Source: Hofstenia miamia (lineage: Eukaryota; Xenacoelomorpha; Acoela; Hofsteniidae). Taken from it: DNA of 39,328 nt. The position numbers and the translations under genes are program-made. The stretch covers positions 214,356-253,683 of the forward strand of contig CABFPE010000123.1 in the NCBI GenBank assembly GCA_900660155.1, read 5' to 3'. The notes beneath the pieces are model-generated. The model was not told where the DNA came from. It saw nothing but the letters and a program-made list of their open reading frames with translations, and made no database searches. Below are positions 1 through 11,240 of this stretch, piece by piece. Positions within the stretch are counted from its first letter, which is position 1. Every line of letters starts with the position of its first letter.

Positions 1-22
1 AAAATCCTTAATGGGTATACAC

Positions 23-34
23 ACATATATATAT

Positions 35-85
<51 letters not shown>
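23..85. repeat. (AT)n microsatellite
   Basis: Almost pure alternating AT with one phase slip, at the left edge of the window. Similar AT runs recur at 12575-12610, 13826-13847, 21043-21075 and 38251-38280, often at transposon or fragment boundaries. Confidence 0.95.
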
Positions 86-88
<3 letters not shown>

Positions 89-346
89 TAAGAACGAACA
101 CGTTGACGAATTATATTTGTAGTACTTTCGGCTATATTATTATATATATATTCACTGCAATAAACGTAATGGGGTCAAATTCAGTTTATTGTGCAAACAA
201 CTGAATAATGTATTAATCATGCACGTTGGTTCAAAGGTGTTATTAGATTAAAAAGTGCAGATTGTTTCCCAGATGTAAACATTGTTTATTGGTGTTATAG
301 ACGTGAGCGCGGAATTCTAAAACCACAAACCGCATTCAACGGTGTA
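86..346. other. no gene seen
   Basis: AT-rich single-copy-looking sequence. I see no open frame of note and no RNA gene. Confidence 0.6.
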
Positions 347-845
347 GTTAATACATAGCGTAGAGTACGATACATAGGAACATTTGTATTTGATATCAGA
401 AACATCATTAAATATGACATATTTTGCATAACAAATGCTTTGTATTGTGTCATGCAAACTATATATTCAATCTATCATACAAAAATTAAATAATTTAAAT
501 TCGTTTATTATAAGAATAATTTTAATGTTATGAATACTCAAAATCACATTGACAACATACATTGTTTAAATTATGATAGGTACTAACATTATATANGTTA
601 ATACATAGCGTAGAGTACGATACATAGGAACATTTGTATTTGATATCAGAAACATCATTAAATATGACATATTTTGCATAACAAATGCTTTGTATTGTGT
701 CATGCAAACTATATATTCAATCTATCATACAAAAATTAAATAATTTAAATTCGTTTATTCTAAGAATAATTTTAATGTTATGAATACTCAAAATCACTTT
801 GACAACATACATTGTTTAAATTATGATAGGTACTAACATTATATA
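347..845. repeat. 250-bp direct duplication split by a single N
   Basis: The segment 347-595 recurs at 597-845 with a constant offset of 250 bases and only about two visible substitutions. A single N at 596 lies exactly between the copies. The block has no coding look. The position of the N suggests two overlapping contigs, or two haplotypes, joined without merging, rather than a real tandem repeat. Confidence 0.9.
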
Positions 846-1495
846 TATATAGAGTTTTGTATAAACTTGGATTTTCCAGTCCACAAACAAAACAAATAGT
901 GCTGCAATTAAATCAGGCATTTATAAATTTTAAATTAAATCTTATTATAGGAGCCTACTAGAACCTAAAATGTCATTCCTTGGTTGAAACTATAACTCGT
1001 CATTTACATTGTAGCGAATAAACAATGTTGTAATTTTAGGTGAAAAACTACTAGTTTAATCGATAACTTTATAGAAAATATTATTCTGACCAGAATAGCC
1101 TTCTACCCCAATTTTGGCACCCACTATTTAAGCAATTCTTCAAAAAATAGACACTGTAAAATAAAAGAATATTCAGTACATGACACATACTGTAATTATT
1201 TTCATAGTTCCATTTTTTTCACATAATGTTATCAACACAGATACATAAATAAGTCTATCAATACTAATAAAAATAATATTTTAGCTTTTCCATGTTCACA
1301 AAATCAAAAAAGTATTTGCATTTTGCTTCAAAAAATTTTCTTGTTTAGAATCAAATAAAAAAATTTAATGTAGGATAATTAGGTATAACTACTAACCAAA
1401 GGAAAATTCTATCAGAACATATTACCAGTACATGACAAATAAATCGAATACTCCTCTTCTTTTTTCCTGATTGCGGAAATCGTGTAGAATGATAT
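846..1495. other. no gene seen
   Basis: AT-rich DNA. The one minus-strand open frame here (1351-1590) has no domain-like composition and lies partly antisense to the duplicated block that follows. Confidence 0.5.
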
Positions 1496-1872
1496 GATAG
1501 GACTAGACTTAATTGCATTTTGCCAAGGAGTGAACAAATATTTACGAATGCTTTGGAGCTAATCAATGGCTTTCGATTACAGCCAATCAAAAAACCAGAG
1601 CCTATCTATCAATTATTGAAAATTAATAGAATTATGGGCATTTAAATGACTAAATTGCATGTAAAATCAGTACAAATTATTGANGATAGGACTCGACTTA
1701 ATTGCATTTTGCCAAGGAGTGAACAAATATTTACGAATGCTTTGGAGCTAATCAATGGCTTTCGATTACAGCCAATCAAAAAACCAGAGCCTATCTATCA
1801 ATTATTGAAAATTAATAGAATTATGGGCATTGAAATGACTAAATTGCATGTAAAACCAGTACAAATTATTGA
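1496..1872. repeat. 188-bp direct duplication split by a single N
   Basis: 1496-1683 recurs at 1685-1872 with offset 189 and three visible substitutions; a single N at 1684 separates the copies. The differences are one silent AGA/CGA change, one TAA-versus-GAA change at 1643-1645 against 1832-1834, and one T/C near the end. As at 596, this looks like an unmerged overlap, with the two copies representing two alleles. Confidence 0.88.
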
Positions 1873-2026
1873 CGCAAAAGGCCAAAGATCTATAATATCC
1901 TTGGAAGTCCCTTTATGTTATTTGTGCTTACCATTGCTCAAGTATCTATATTCCCAGAGGCGATTTGTAATTTTAACAATTTTAAAAGATATAAAATTTT
2001 ATTCAATGTATAAAGATAGGCTATAG
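1685..2026 (+). pseudogene. unrecognised short open frame, possible exon or decayed fragment
   Basis: I do not recognise this product. The frame reads from 1685, just after the N, to a stop at 2024-2026, about 113 residues. Its first half has an ordinary soluble-protein composition (motifs such as LPRSEQIFTNALELINGF and KPEPIYQLLKINRIMGIE); the last 40 residues become hydrophobic and basic and may be non-coding read-through. The duplicate copy upstream (1496-1683) is open in the same frame except for a TAA at 1643-1645, so one allele would be broken. The single silent change between copies weakly favours past coding. It could be a host exon, a transposon fragment or chance. Confidence 0.3.
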
Positions 2027-5000
2027 ATTGAATAATTGCAGAATTTTTGTGCGCCATCTATCGAAAGTCGTCACAAAATATTTCGTCTGATGACTATGAA
2101 GAAGAAGGAAGAATGGGAACGACAATGAAAACAAAAATATCACTGTTTTGCAAGGGAAAACTTTACTAAAAGACCTGTACGCGAAAGGAAAGAAACGCAA
2201 TTTTTTGGACCTTATGTTTCACACTAATTTAGGAAAGAAAGGTTGTTAGTGATTGGTTGTTACCATGTAATCACACGGTCGTATGTCTTACTGCGTTCTC
2301 AGGTTTACCATGAAAACTTGTTGGTGTATTTATATATATAATTGTAATGAAGTTACACAATAGATATTAATCTACTTTTAATTACTAGCGTCTGTCTTGA
2401 ACTAACAATTAGCTTCACATAAACGCTATAAATCGTGAACTAATACAGATCTAGAATCTGAAAACACCACAAATTAGATAAATTCTTCATTTACGCATTT
2501 GTGGACCCTCTAGAAAGTGACCGTTCGCAAAATCTCCGATCTGCGGGATGGTGTCATGAGCAATATAATACTTTATCATCTGATAATTAAGAGAATTTGA
2601 ATTTTTCAAAAAAAATATAGAATGTTTCATTGAAACACAATTATTATCGTCCAGTACCTATAGGTTTTGGATATTTTTGAGGTCGTGAATTATACTCACA
2701 TACAATCGAAAGTTCAAAAATTGTCAAGGCAGTTAAAGGTTGATGCAACAAAATTACCCAAATTGTATGTTTATGATTTTTGCGTTGTTTTGTGTATGGT
2801 GAGTGAAAAAACATAACGGCCATTTCGAGCAGTAGTCACAATTGGTGATTGTTCTATTAGATGTTACATAGCTACGCTCAATAGTAAACTCATTCTAATA
2901 AAAGTGCAATGATTCATGTGATTTCACTAGGATCTAGGTTTATGCAATATTATGTAGCTAACCAACGTAGAATTATATTTAATACCCATCATTTTAATTA
3001 TCAGTATATGTTATTATAATATTCTAATTCTAAGTAGTGCATTTTTTACTTACTACTTACCTCCATGTTTTGTTAATAAATTTTCATATTAACATGTAAA
3101 TATAGATTATAATGTTACAAAAGAAAGTATAATACAATTCTCTAAATAGTGAAACTAAGTTCTTCTTTCCGTATACTAAAATAGCTGGACTTGAGTTTTA
3201 AAAATTGTTAAATTTAATTTTGAAATCTTACTTTGAAGAAATCAAAAGCAACAAGTCCAAAAACAGAAACACTGTGAAGTTAGGTTCATAAAGTTAAAAT
3301 TAATTTAAAGCACAATTTAATTATAAATATTTTGTATGTTAAGTACAACTTGACCTCCTTTTAAAATCATTTTAGAATTTATTAATTGTGTAAATATTTA
3401 ACTAAGTTATTATTAATTTTCCCTTGAATAAGTTAAATGAAATTGTGGAAAGTTTAAGAAATAAATTATTTAAAATATAATTAAAATATATGTTATTAAT
3501 TAATGTTTTGAACAATGTGTTTTTGTTTTTAATATCATTATTAATATTAGTATGGTAACTTTTTTTTATAGAAAATAGCGGTTAGGAGATATATTACTAA
3601 GAGAAATGTCATACACTGAATCAGTGCAACAAAATGCATTGAATGTAACGAATATATTTTAAAAATTATACTGTGTGAGTGTGAATCAGGTATTTTTTCA
3701 CAATTAACAACATTTTGTAATTACTTAAAAGTTTAAAAAGGCTTAAAAGAATCTTGGTTATATTGTTGTCCTATTTTGGAAAATTTTGAAATACTATATT
3801 TGGAAAATTTACCATAATTTGAGCATAACAATTTAAAATGTAATGGGCAAGGAAGGTTTTGGGAAGTTCTGCCTAAATAAAATTCCATTTGCATATGAAG
3901 AAAGATCGTAGCTACACTACAATAGAATGTCAATTTAATTTATCGAAACGGCTAGCCTTGTCTAGGAAGGAATTCTAGAATGAGTGATTTCACGGGCTTT
4001 CATATAGTAGGTCTTGGTAATCAACAAATATTATTGATAAAGTTGAATACCTTTCATAGTCTGATTCAGAGAATAATGCTAGAGATATAGGCCATTTTGG
4101 AGCATTTTGACTAGGTTTGGAAGAATTTTTACAGCAAGGTTATGCAACAATTGTACTGCATACTTTAAGCAAAATAATTTTAGTTGTCCTTTATGAAAGG
4201 ATAATAAGTATTAGAAAATATTTTCATCTATTTCAGGCAGAGAGAGATTATTCCTTGTTTAAAGTCTTTTTTACTCTGGTCATACACAATGGGCATTTTT
4301 ACTAATAAACTTCTTCAAGAAAGCGGAAATTTTATTAAATTTCTTGAATTTATGTCTATTTCAAATTTCGTAAATTTTCATAGATTTTGGTATGTACTTG
4401 CCGAAGGTTGATAAGGTCTTTGCGGACTTTAGGCTGTGGGATAATGTAAATAGAAATTAATAGATATTCTAAACAGAGTTTCGTTTAAATTGAATAGGAT
4501 AATGTATGACTTTGTGCAGCCCTATATTATTAATAAATTTTATGTGAGTATTCATCTCAAAAATAATTCTGAAGAATTCACGATAATTATGACAATGCAT
4601 TGATATTGACCGGTGGTTATATCAGTCAAATGTAGCCTAGACGCATTTAATGTCCATTAACAAGGACTTGCAATGATGTATCGCAATAATATTAAATAGC
4701 AATATCTGCAAAACAAATATATTTCAATAAAAATTTGCTAGGATTATTACATGTCAAAACATTGCAACATATTGCAACAGATCTGACTATTTAAAATCTG
4801 CGAAAATTACACTTTATATATCAAAGTTGTATTTAGGAAATTACTACATATGACACTAGTTTTATATTTTTTAGAAATTTGCTAATCTTGATTTTGCTGT
4901 TTATGAAAAGCTAAACCTAGGAGTATGCGATCATGTACTGTGCTAAAGCAAACTTGTACACATCAAAAATATTTCGCATTGAGAAAATAATTTTTCACCA

Positions 5001-5123
5001 TAATATCACTCACCCTATAAATTTTCTTACTCCTGTAGACAATGTTTCCTGGTTATTTCTATAAAAACCAAACACTAGCCTAAAGCCTTCGAGTCTTATA
5101 AAATCCAATGACTGAAACAAAAA
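2027..5123. other. about 3.1 kb without a recognisable gene
   Basis: AT-rich DNA with many stops in all frames. Short frames such as 3733-3933 and 4117-4305 have no motif, and I saw no tRNA B-box, rRNA piece or clear terminal repeats. Confidence 0.5.
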
Positions 5124-5425
5124 TTACAGCACTATTAAGCAATTCCTCACTTCCTCCAATTTAAAACGGTTACTTTGTTCATCAGAGAGAAAAAGTGCCC
5201 TTAAAAAAGCCATTAGCAGTTTGCAGGTAAAGACAGCACACTAAGCACAATGAGGAAGTCATTTGTTAACTTTGGCAATTTTTTGTTGTTTTTGTAAAAG
5301 TAATCAATTGCATCCACATTTTCCAGAAAATAATCTAGTTCTTCTTCAAGAGAGGTTTGATTCGTTTTTGGCCTTCTTGCTTGACGTTTGCTAAATGTAC
5401 AAAAAAAGTGCATTGATTGGATCAC
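5124..5425 (-). pseudogene. hAT transposase C-terminal (dimerisation) fragment
   Basis: Read on the minus strand, the frame from 5425 runs through a segment (YFYKNNKKLPKLTNDFL, then VLSVLSLPAN) that resembles the start of the hAT C-terminal dimerisation domain, where a charged run is followed by small residues such as SIPA. After a stop near 5215 a neighbouring frame continues with LSDEQSNRFKLEEVRNCLIV and a stop at 5124-5126, matching the usual end of that domain (a K/R-rich stretch, then an E..E.LL helix). The order and spacing fit a hAT transposase tail broken by one frameshift. No terminal repeats were found. The match is by pattern only, so it remains tentative. Confidence 0.5.
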
Positions 5426-7384
5426 TTGAGCAGATGGGAGTAGTAATCAGAGTTGCAACTGGTCTACCAGTACCGGTCTGGTCATTTCAGGATTTGTGTT
5501 ATGCCGGTTTATACTATTAAATTGCCTGCTAGTGAACACTGCGAGTCTCCACGTTAGCCCAAAACCAACAGAGAATAATTAGGTGCAGATTTCACTGTGA
5601 TTAAATATTTATTGCAAACCACTAATTATAGATTTCTCGCGTTTTTATTAGAATTCGTTGATGAAAGCTATTAATGTAGCTAAGAAATATGATGAAAGCG
5701 TATCAACCATAAAGGCGTTTGGTTAGGTCACTTTCTTTAAACTTGAAGGGGCTAATAATGCATTTTACCATTTAGAACTTATTGTTATTTTGGAAACCTC
5801 TGTGGTATAATTTTTGTCAAAGTTCAGTAGCAACAAAATTCTTTAATACCTTCAAATAATTTTGAGTAATAAAAGTAGTGATACTTCCTTTATATAGAGC
5901 TTAACCTTCAACTGCTTGAGGCCCTTGAATAACAACCCGTTTCTACATTTACAAAGAATTTTCTCAAAGCCTTTTAACAAATCTGAAAATCATGACTCAT
6001 TGATAGATTTATTCGGGAACATGCTTTAATAGAATGTTGAACATTTCTATTAAATTCTTCCCATACCTAATGTTCATGTATTTATATGACATTGTGACTA
6101 TGTAAGCAACAGTGAACTTTGACTGTTTCTTGATGTGTGCAGATATATCCTAAGCTGACTTAGGCGTTCCGTGCACAAAGTCAGAGGTCTTGGGGTACGG
6201 ATTTTGAGCGAAAAGAAAGAAGATACCCTCTTCTATCACGTGGTGCTTTCAGATTGAACATAGAGTTAATAGTTTTTAAACTAGAAAAGTTCAATTTTTT
6301 CTCATTGGTTCATGAAGGTTTTTTAATTTCCCCAGGCTGTCTAAGGCTAAGATTTATGTACTTGATTGGAATGTGATATATTAGAATATTTTTTTACTGC
6401 ATGGTATACAGAAATCTAAATGACAAATTTTTTACTGCAATTGCCAAATACCAGGCGAAATTTTGAATTTATTTTTGCCACCATCCCGCATCCGTATTAT
6501 CAATAATAAACAACCATTTAAACTGTTCGAAACCAATTTAATTAACGAGGAAATCCTGCATATAGGGCTTTTGGGAACAGAATGTACAGTCATTATTAGA
6601 AATGTTGCTTTGCTTATTCGAAACTTAGTTTGTCTTCCAAATAGAAATTAGCTTAAGTATAATCTGATCTTTTCTTTGTAAACAAGATAAATGCAGTGGG
6701 TTTTCAATCTTTCATTTATGACTATGGACTTCTCTTATTTGGAGCATAACGATCCGTCCCTACCAAGTATTGCAGTCAGGCTTTCTTAGACCTTATGCAA
6801 AACACAGTGCTTGATGGCATCATGTTACTAATTTCTGAAGCTTTGGTATGAGCCAGAGATGAAATTGAGGCAGATTTTGTGATCTGCCCCCACTCCTCCG
6901 CCACACTGTAGTTTTACCCTGCCCCAAATTCACGCTTTGATATCCGCCAAATATTGTACCCACGCTTTATATTCTTTTGCCACAAATGGTCCCACTCAAA
7001 GAAATTCTGCTTCATCAATTTTCGCCTTTATCCCATCGCCCCATATTTACTTTATGACAGTTTTCAAAACTACAGAACACCACCACTGGCAATTATTTTG
7101 AAGGTACAGAATCATCTATTATTGTTACCTGTACAAATAGGAAAATAATAATATAAATTATGTGAATTCATAGTAAAAGCATGATAGCAAAATAATATTC
7201 AACTTTAATTTATGCAATTAACGATATTTATGCAAGATTAATTGCACTCCTTTCACTATAATAGAAATCATATAGGCGACAATTCAGATCAAAAAGATCT
7301 TATTGGTACTATTGAATAGAATCAAATTTCACTAACAGCTAAAAATCTATGATAAATAATTTTTAAAAATGCTGCTAGAGGTGT
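5426..7384. other. about 2 kb without a recognisable gene
   Basis: AT-rich anonymous DNA. 6840-6960 is locally C-rich on the plus strand and looks like an old repeat, but no family could be named. The frames at 6463-6651 and 6954-7148 show no domain features. Confidence 0.5.
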
Positions 7385-7900
7385 ATTCCCACTATCGACT
7401 CTAAAAATTTATTATAAAAATCGGTGATAATAGTAAATAGTCTAAACGGTCCATCCGATTATTATTGAAACACAGCTAAATTACTGTCATCTGAAAATTT
7501 AGCAACTAAATAAAAGTCGATAGTGGGAACGGTACTAAAACTACTCGAATAGCTACTTGAAAATAATTTTTTAGTTGAAGTAGGGAACAGACTTGTACAT
7601 AGTCGCTTAAAATATTTCAACTTCAAATATGCTAACATTGCTTACGTTTTAATATGGACCAATAATTGAACAGACATTGTCATTTTTCTTATTGTTAATC
7701 ATAATATAATTAAAGTTGGGAATAGTTCCCACTATCGATTTTTTATCAAATGATAATTTATAATCTTATAAAAATTGATAGTCTGAACGCTATTCCAACA
7801 TCATTACTTCGGGTAAAAAAACAATAATAAAAAATCGTCAATGTGAACAAAAACAATTGCATTTTCAACTAAAATCTGTTGATAAAAATCGATGGCGAGA
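7385..7900. repeat. cluster of inverted CCCACTATCGA motifs (MITE-like)
   Basis: TTCCCACTATCGACT at about 7386-7401 is matched in inverse orientation by AGTCGATAGTGGGAA at about 7514-7528. A second module starts with TTCCCACTATCGATT at about 7727 and faces a degenerate inverse copy (TTGATAGTCTGAACGC) near 7773. Two more degraded copies follow near 7835 and 7890. Two inverted-repeat modules of roughly 145 and 75 bp suggest one or two small non-autonomous elements, but target duplications were not identified. Confidence 0.55.
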
Positions 7901-8915
7901 AAAAATTTAACTTTGCAAGTAAATCCATATTTTATCAAGCAACCAACTTTGAAATTTTCCTTTACAATCTCTAAAATTGGCATTATTTTGGTTCAGTTTT
8001 TCTCAACTTAATAATATTTTCGTCCAATGCGTGCAAACCAATGCCCTATACCTGTCTCACCCATCTTGTCCCTTGGGGGATCCATCCACTTCTATCTCTG
8101 GACTAAACCTGACAAAATGTTGGAAAGATAGATTGTTTGACCACCAGCTACTCCGATTAAGCAAAGCTTGCAAGGTTGAGTCAGGTCAGCGAAAATCCTG
8201 ACGATGCCAACCCAATGCTAATTTTTTTTTGCGAATTTTTTATCTATGTTTGTGAGTAGTTTATAGTCGAAATAATGAATTGCTTTAAAACCTATTATTA
8301 TATTAAAAAGACTTACAACAATATCAGCACTAAAAAGCATTCAATTTCTCAGCATTTTGATTTTGCTATACACAAGAGCGCTGGACAGTACACAACCTTT
8401 AAATTTTAGCGTAGTAATATAAGTGAAGTTATTTTTATCTTTCGTTAATAATTTGATCTTAATTCTTCAATTCAGCTACATTTTTTTTGTTTGCTTGCAG
8501 TTGTTTTAATGAAGTCTTTTAATGAACGTATATTTGTATCAGTAAAATAAAATGATACTTGAAAATGGAGTTCTGGTTTTCAATAACTTCAATCACATTG
8601 AATTGTTAGTGGCTTGTCTAAGATGTATTGATGGATTTTTTAACCTAATGGGCAAAAATATCTCATAAATATTTGTATGGATACTTTTAAGCTCTATTTT
8701 TGATTACAATTAATGCCTTCCTCGTTTCAACATAAATGCATCAAATTCTTTTTTTCAATTACCCTTAAAGTTCCTAGTGTCCATTATAAAAGACAAACCG
8801 TTTTTCCATATTGACACAGAACTTTCTTCTAGCCTATTAGCGAATTTGAAAATCGTGAGAAATGGGTAGCATGCATCAGTGAAATTTTGAAACTTTATGT
8901 GAATTTTATTAATTA
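7901..8915. other. probable intron or intergenic DNA upstream of the receptor exon
   Basis: I looked here for the missing N-terminal half of the receptor's ligand-binding domain and found nothing similar. The short frame at 7977-8201 has no matching motifs. If the gene is intact, its upstream exons lie farther left or outside the window, and this stretch is intron. Confidence 0.45.
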
Positions 8916-8925
8916 TAGTTTTTAG
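8916..8925 (+). other. 3' splice site of the receptor exon
   Basis: A pyrimidine/T-rich stretch ends in TAG at 8923-8925. The receptor frame is open from 8926, where GA completes a split codon (intron phase 1), and continues through LPQIS-like lobe sequence into the rest of the exon. There is no plausible ATG at the point where the homology starts, so an acceptor explains the data better than a start codon. Confidence 0.65.
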
Positions 8926-10766
8926 GACATCTTCTTAAGCACTACAGCATTCCTCAAATTAGTCCAAACTCGGCTTCATCATTGCTTTCAGATAAAGAAG
9001 AATATCCCTTCTTCCTAAGAATGACAAATTCTGCATTTGAACGCAATTCAGTTCGCATTGCAATACTCAAATATTTTGGTTGGAAGAAAATTTTTGTGGT
9101 AACTCAAGGCATTGAGTTCTTTTATGATATTTATGAAGATTTTTATGAGAAAGCGATAAACAATAACATAACAATAATAGAAAACTATATCGTTCATGAC
9201 AGTGAAGAACTGAAAACAATTGTTCCAGCTCTACTAGAAAATGATGCTAGAATAATAATAGTTTTTTCATACTCTTTCATCGCTGGAAGATTTTTATGCC
9301 AAACTTATATACATGGCATGTATGGTGAGAAATACGTTGTAATATTACCCTCAAATGTAAACAGAAACTTTGTGTCCCTCGGCAATTTTGAAAATTCTGA
9401 GTGCACTAGAGATGAAACAGGAGTAGCACTAGAGGGAAGTTTACGTGAAGGCGCTCTTGGGTCCAGATTTGACCCACTCATTCGCCCGTATGGTAGTCAT
9501 TACGACGTGAACGAATTGTTGCAGGTAATGTACAAACAGATGAATGTATCATATGGATTACAATATGCTGGCAATGGATTTGATGCTATTATGACAACGG
9601 TTTTAACTATTGAAGAAATCATTAAGAAAAATTCATCATATTTATTGAATGGTGATCCCAGTGAAGTTGGGGAAATGCTCTTAAATGCTTTGCAAGCTTC
9701 TAAGTATGAAGGATTTCTAGGAAAAATTGTTTTTGATAATCAAGGAAACTTAAAGAGATTAATTTCAATTCAGCAATTTCGAAAATCGATAGGATATAAT
9801 GCATACCAGATAGGAATTTTTGATGCTGTAGACGATAAATTGCTATTCACTGAACCAGTTTATAATGAAATTCCTAAAGATGAGCGAATAAAAGTTAAAG
9901 TGTTAGACACAATCTCAAACTTAAGGTTCATTTCTTTAACTGCAATTGCAATATTTGGGAGCTGTATATCAATAATAGCAATATCGATTAATATAAAACA
10001 TCGAGAGAAGCGATTCATAAAGATGTCGTCACCAGCATTTAACAACGTCATTTGCATTGGATGTATGCTTGCTCATATAGGATCCATATTCATTATATTA
10101 CCGCGTCATCATTACATTCAGGGTTTTAGCAAAGAGTTTAGAGTATTTGTTAGCGTCACTTCATTTTTAACAATTTCGTATGCATTTTCATTATCATTTG
10201 GGGGCTTATTCCTGAAGACGTATAGAGTTCATGTTGTTTTCACTCAAAGATTGTTACAAAATTCTAAAAAACTCAAGCTAATGCAAACGGAAGTACTGCT
10301 TTCATTGATTTCAATTCTTCTTCTATTTGATTCTGTATTAAGTGCTGCATCCTTTTGGCTTACCTCTCCAGTCTTTGAGACTAGAATGTTTGGTAAAGCA
10401 ATCTATGATGAGGTTATGGATGTTGAAACGCACTTTCTGGTAATCCAAAGCGTTGATTCAATAAATAGATATGTTTTGTTTATCACGTTGGGATACAAAC
10501 TTTTCATGCTTATTATTGGTGTTTTCCTCGCAATTTTGACCAAAGACGTGAAGCTGGATGAAATGAATGATAGTAAAATTATCGGGGTTCTAATCTATAA
10601 CGTCTGCATAGTATCGATTTTCTGCACGTTGTTATATTATTTTCTTAAAGAAATTCAGCCAATCACGTGTGATTTTCTTATTTCTATATCAATAACATTT
10701 GCAGCGACTACTGTCGTTGTTTCATTGATGTTCTCAAAATTTGTTGGACTCTACAGATTAAAATGA
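8926..10766 (+). CDS. GABA-B-like class C GPCR, 3'-terminal exon (partial gene)
   Basis: This exon encodes a metabotropic GABA-B-type receptor from mid ligand-binding domain to the stop. Residues are numbered from the TTG codon at 8982; 18 more codons precede it. The Venus-flytrap lobe motifs (YSIPQIS, then SDKEEYPFFLRM) run to about residue 300. Seven hydrophobic helices follow at about 314-338, 352-373, 387-411, 437-459, 496-519, 533-555 and 563-586. Diagnostic GABA-B motifs are KMSSPAFNN before TM2, GGLFLKTYRVHVVF after TM3 and MNDSKIIGVLIYNV before TM6. There is no cysteine-rich domain, as expected for the GABA-B branch. Oddities: Ser391 replaces the conserved TM3 cysteine, ECL2 has no cysteine, and the protein stops about eight residues after TM7, so there is no coiled-coil tail. 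The frame is uninterrupted over 1.84 kb, so the gene is probably functional. It would act at the plasma membrane, coupling to G proteins. The ligand is not predictable. Confidence 0.9.
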
Positions 10767-11088
10767 GTTAAGCATAGCATGGAAATATACTCGGAAATAT
10801 ACTATAGTGATTATTAAATTAACTACTTATTTGCTGTTCTTCAATTTCTGGATTTTTTTAATTTAACGAATACATTCAATCTAAAACCTAAATTCATGTC
10901 ATGCAACGCATAACAAAATCATTGAAAATCTATCTACAAAATTAAAGCTGTTTAGTCTTGTGAAATTTCGTCAAATTTATTATTTAGACAGCTGCTCAAA
11001 GTTGGAGGGACTACGATCAAGAGTCATATCAGTATCATATTATATCTTAGAGTAATATAATTGATCATTTCCCAAGTAGCAAATTTTT
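10767..11088. other. 3' flank of the receptor gene
   Basis: Presumed 3' UTR and flank. An ATTAAA hexamer at about 10814 could serve as a poly(A) signal about 50 bases after the stop. Nothing else is recognisable. Confidence 0.4.
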
Positions 11089-11240
11089 GCTTAATAAGCG
11101 CGTATTTTGGCTGAAATACGGCTTTCATTTCGCTTAAAAAACGCGAAATAAAATCGCTGTTTTGGTACCAAAATCTAAGCTTAAAACGCGTGTAAAAACA
11201 GACTTAAAATGCGCGTTAAAACCGCTCTTAAAACGCGCTT
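11089..11240. repeat. CpG-rich array of CTTAAAA(C/T)GCG motifs
   Basis: A degenerate motif, CTTAAAACGCG or close variants, occurs five times in the same orientation starting near 11090, 11132, 11180, 11203 and 11226. Related ACGCG and CGCTT pieces lie between them. CpG density is far above the surrounding DNA. The spacing is irregular (42, 48, 23 and 23 bp), so this is not a simple satellite. It may be an old repeat or a transposon end. Confidence 0.6.

Noticed and set aside
5461..5520. A second hammerhead-like ACCGGTCTGG string
   Set aside because: It has the ACCGGTC piece, but no CTGATGA and GAAA core in the right place on either strand.
7977..8201. Possible upstream exon of the receptor
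   Set aside because: No similarity to the N-terminal flytrap lobe (no IIGP-like or Cys motifs) and no fitting splice sites.
9860..10057. Minus-strand frame inside the receptor exon
   Set aside because: Shadow of TM1-TM2 coding sequence, with no independent features.
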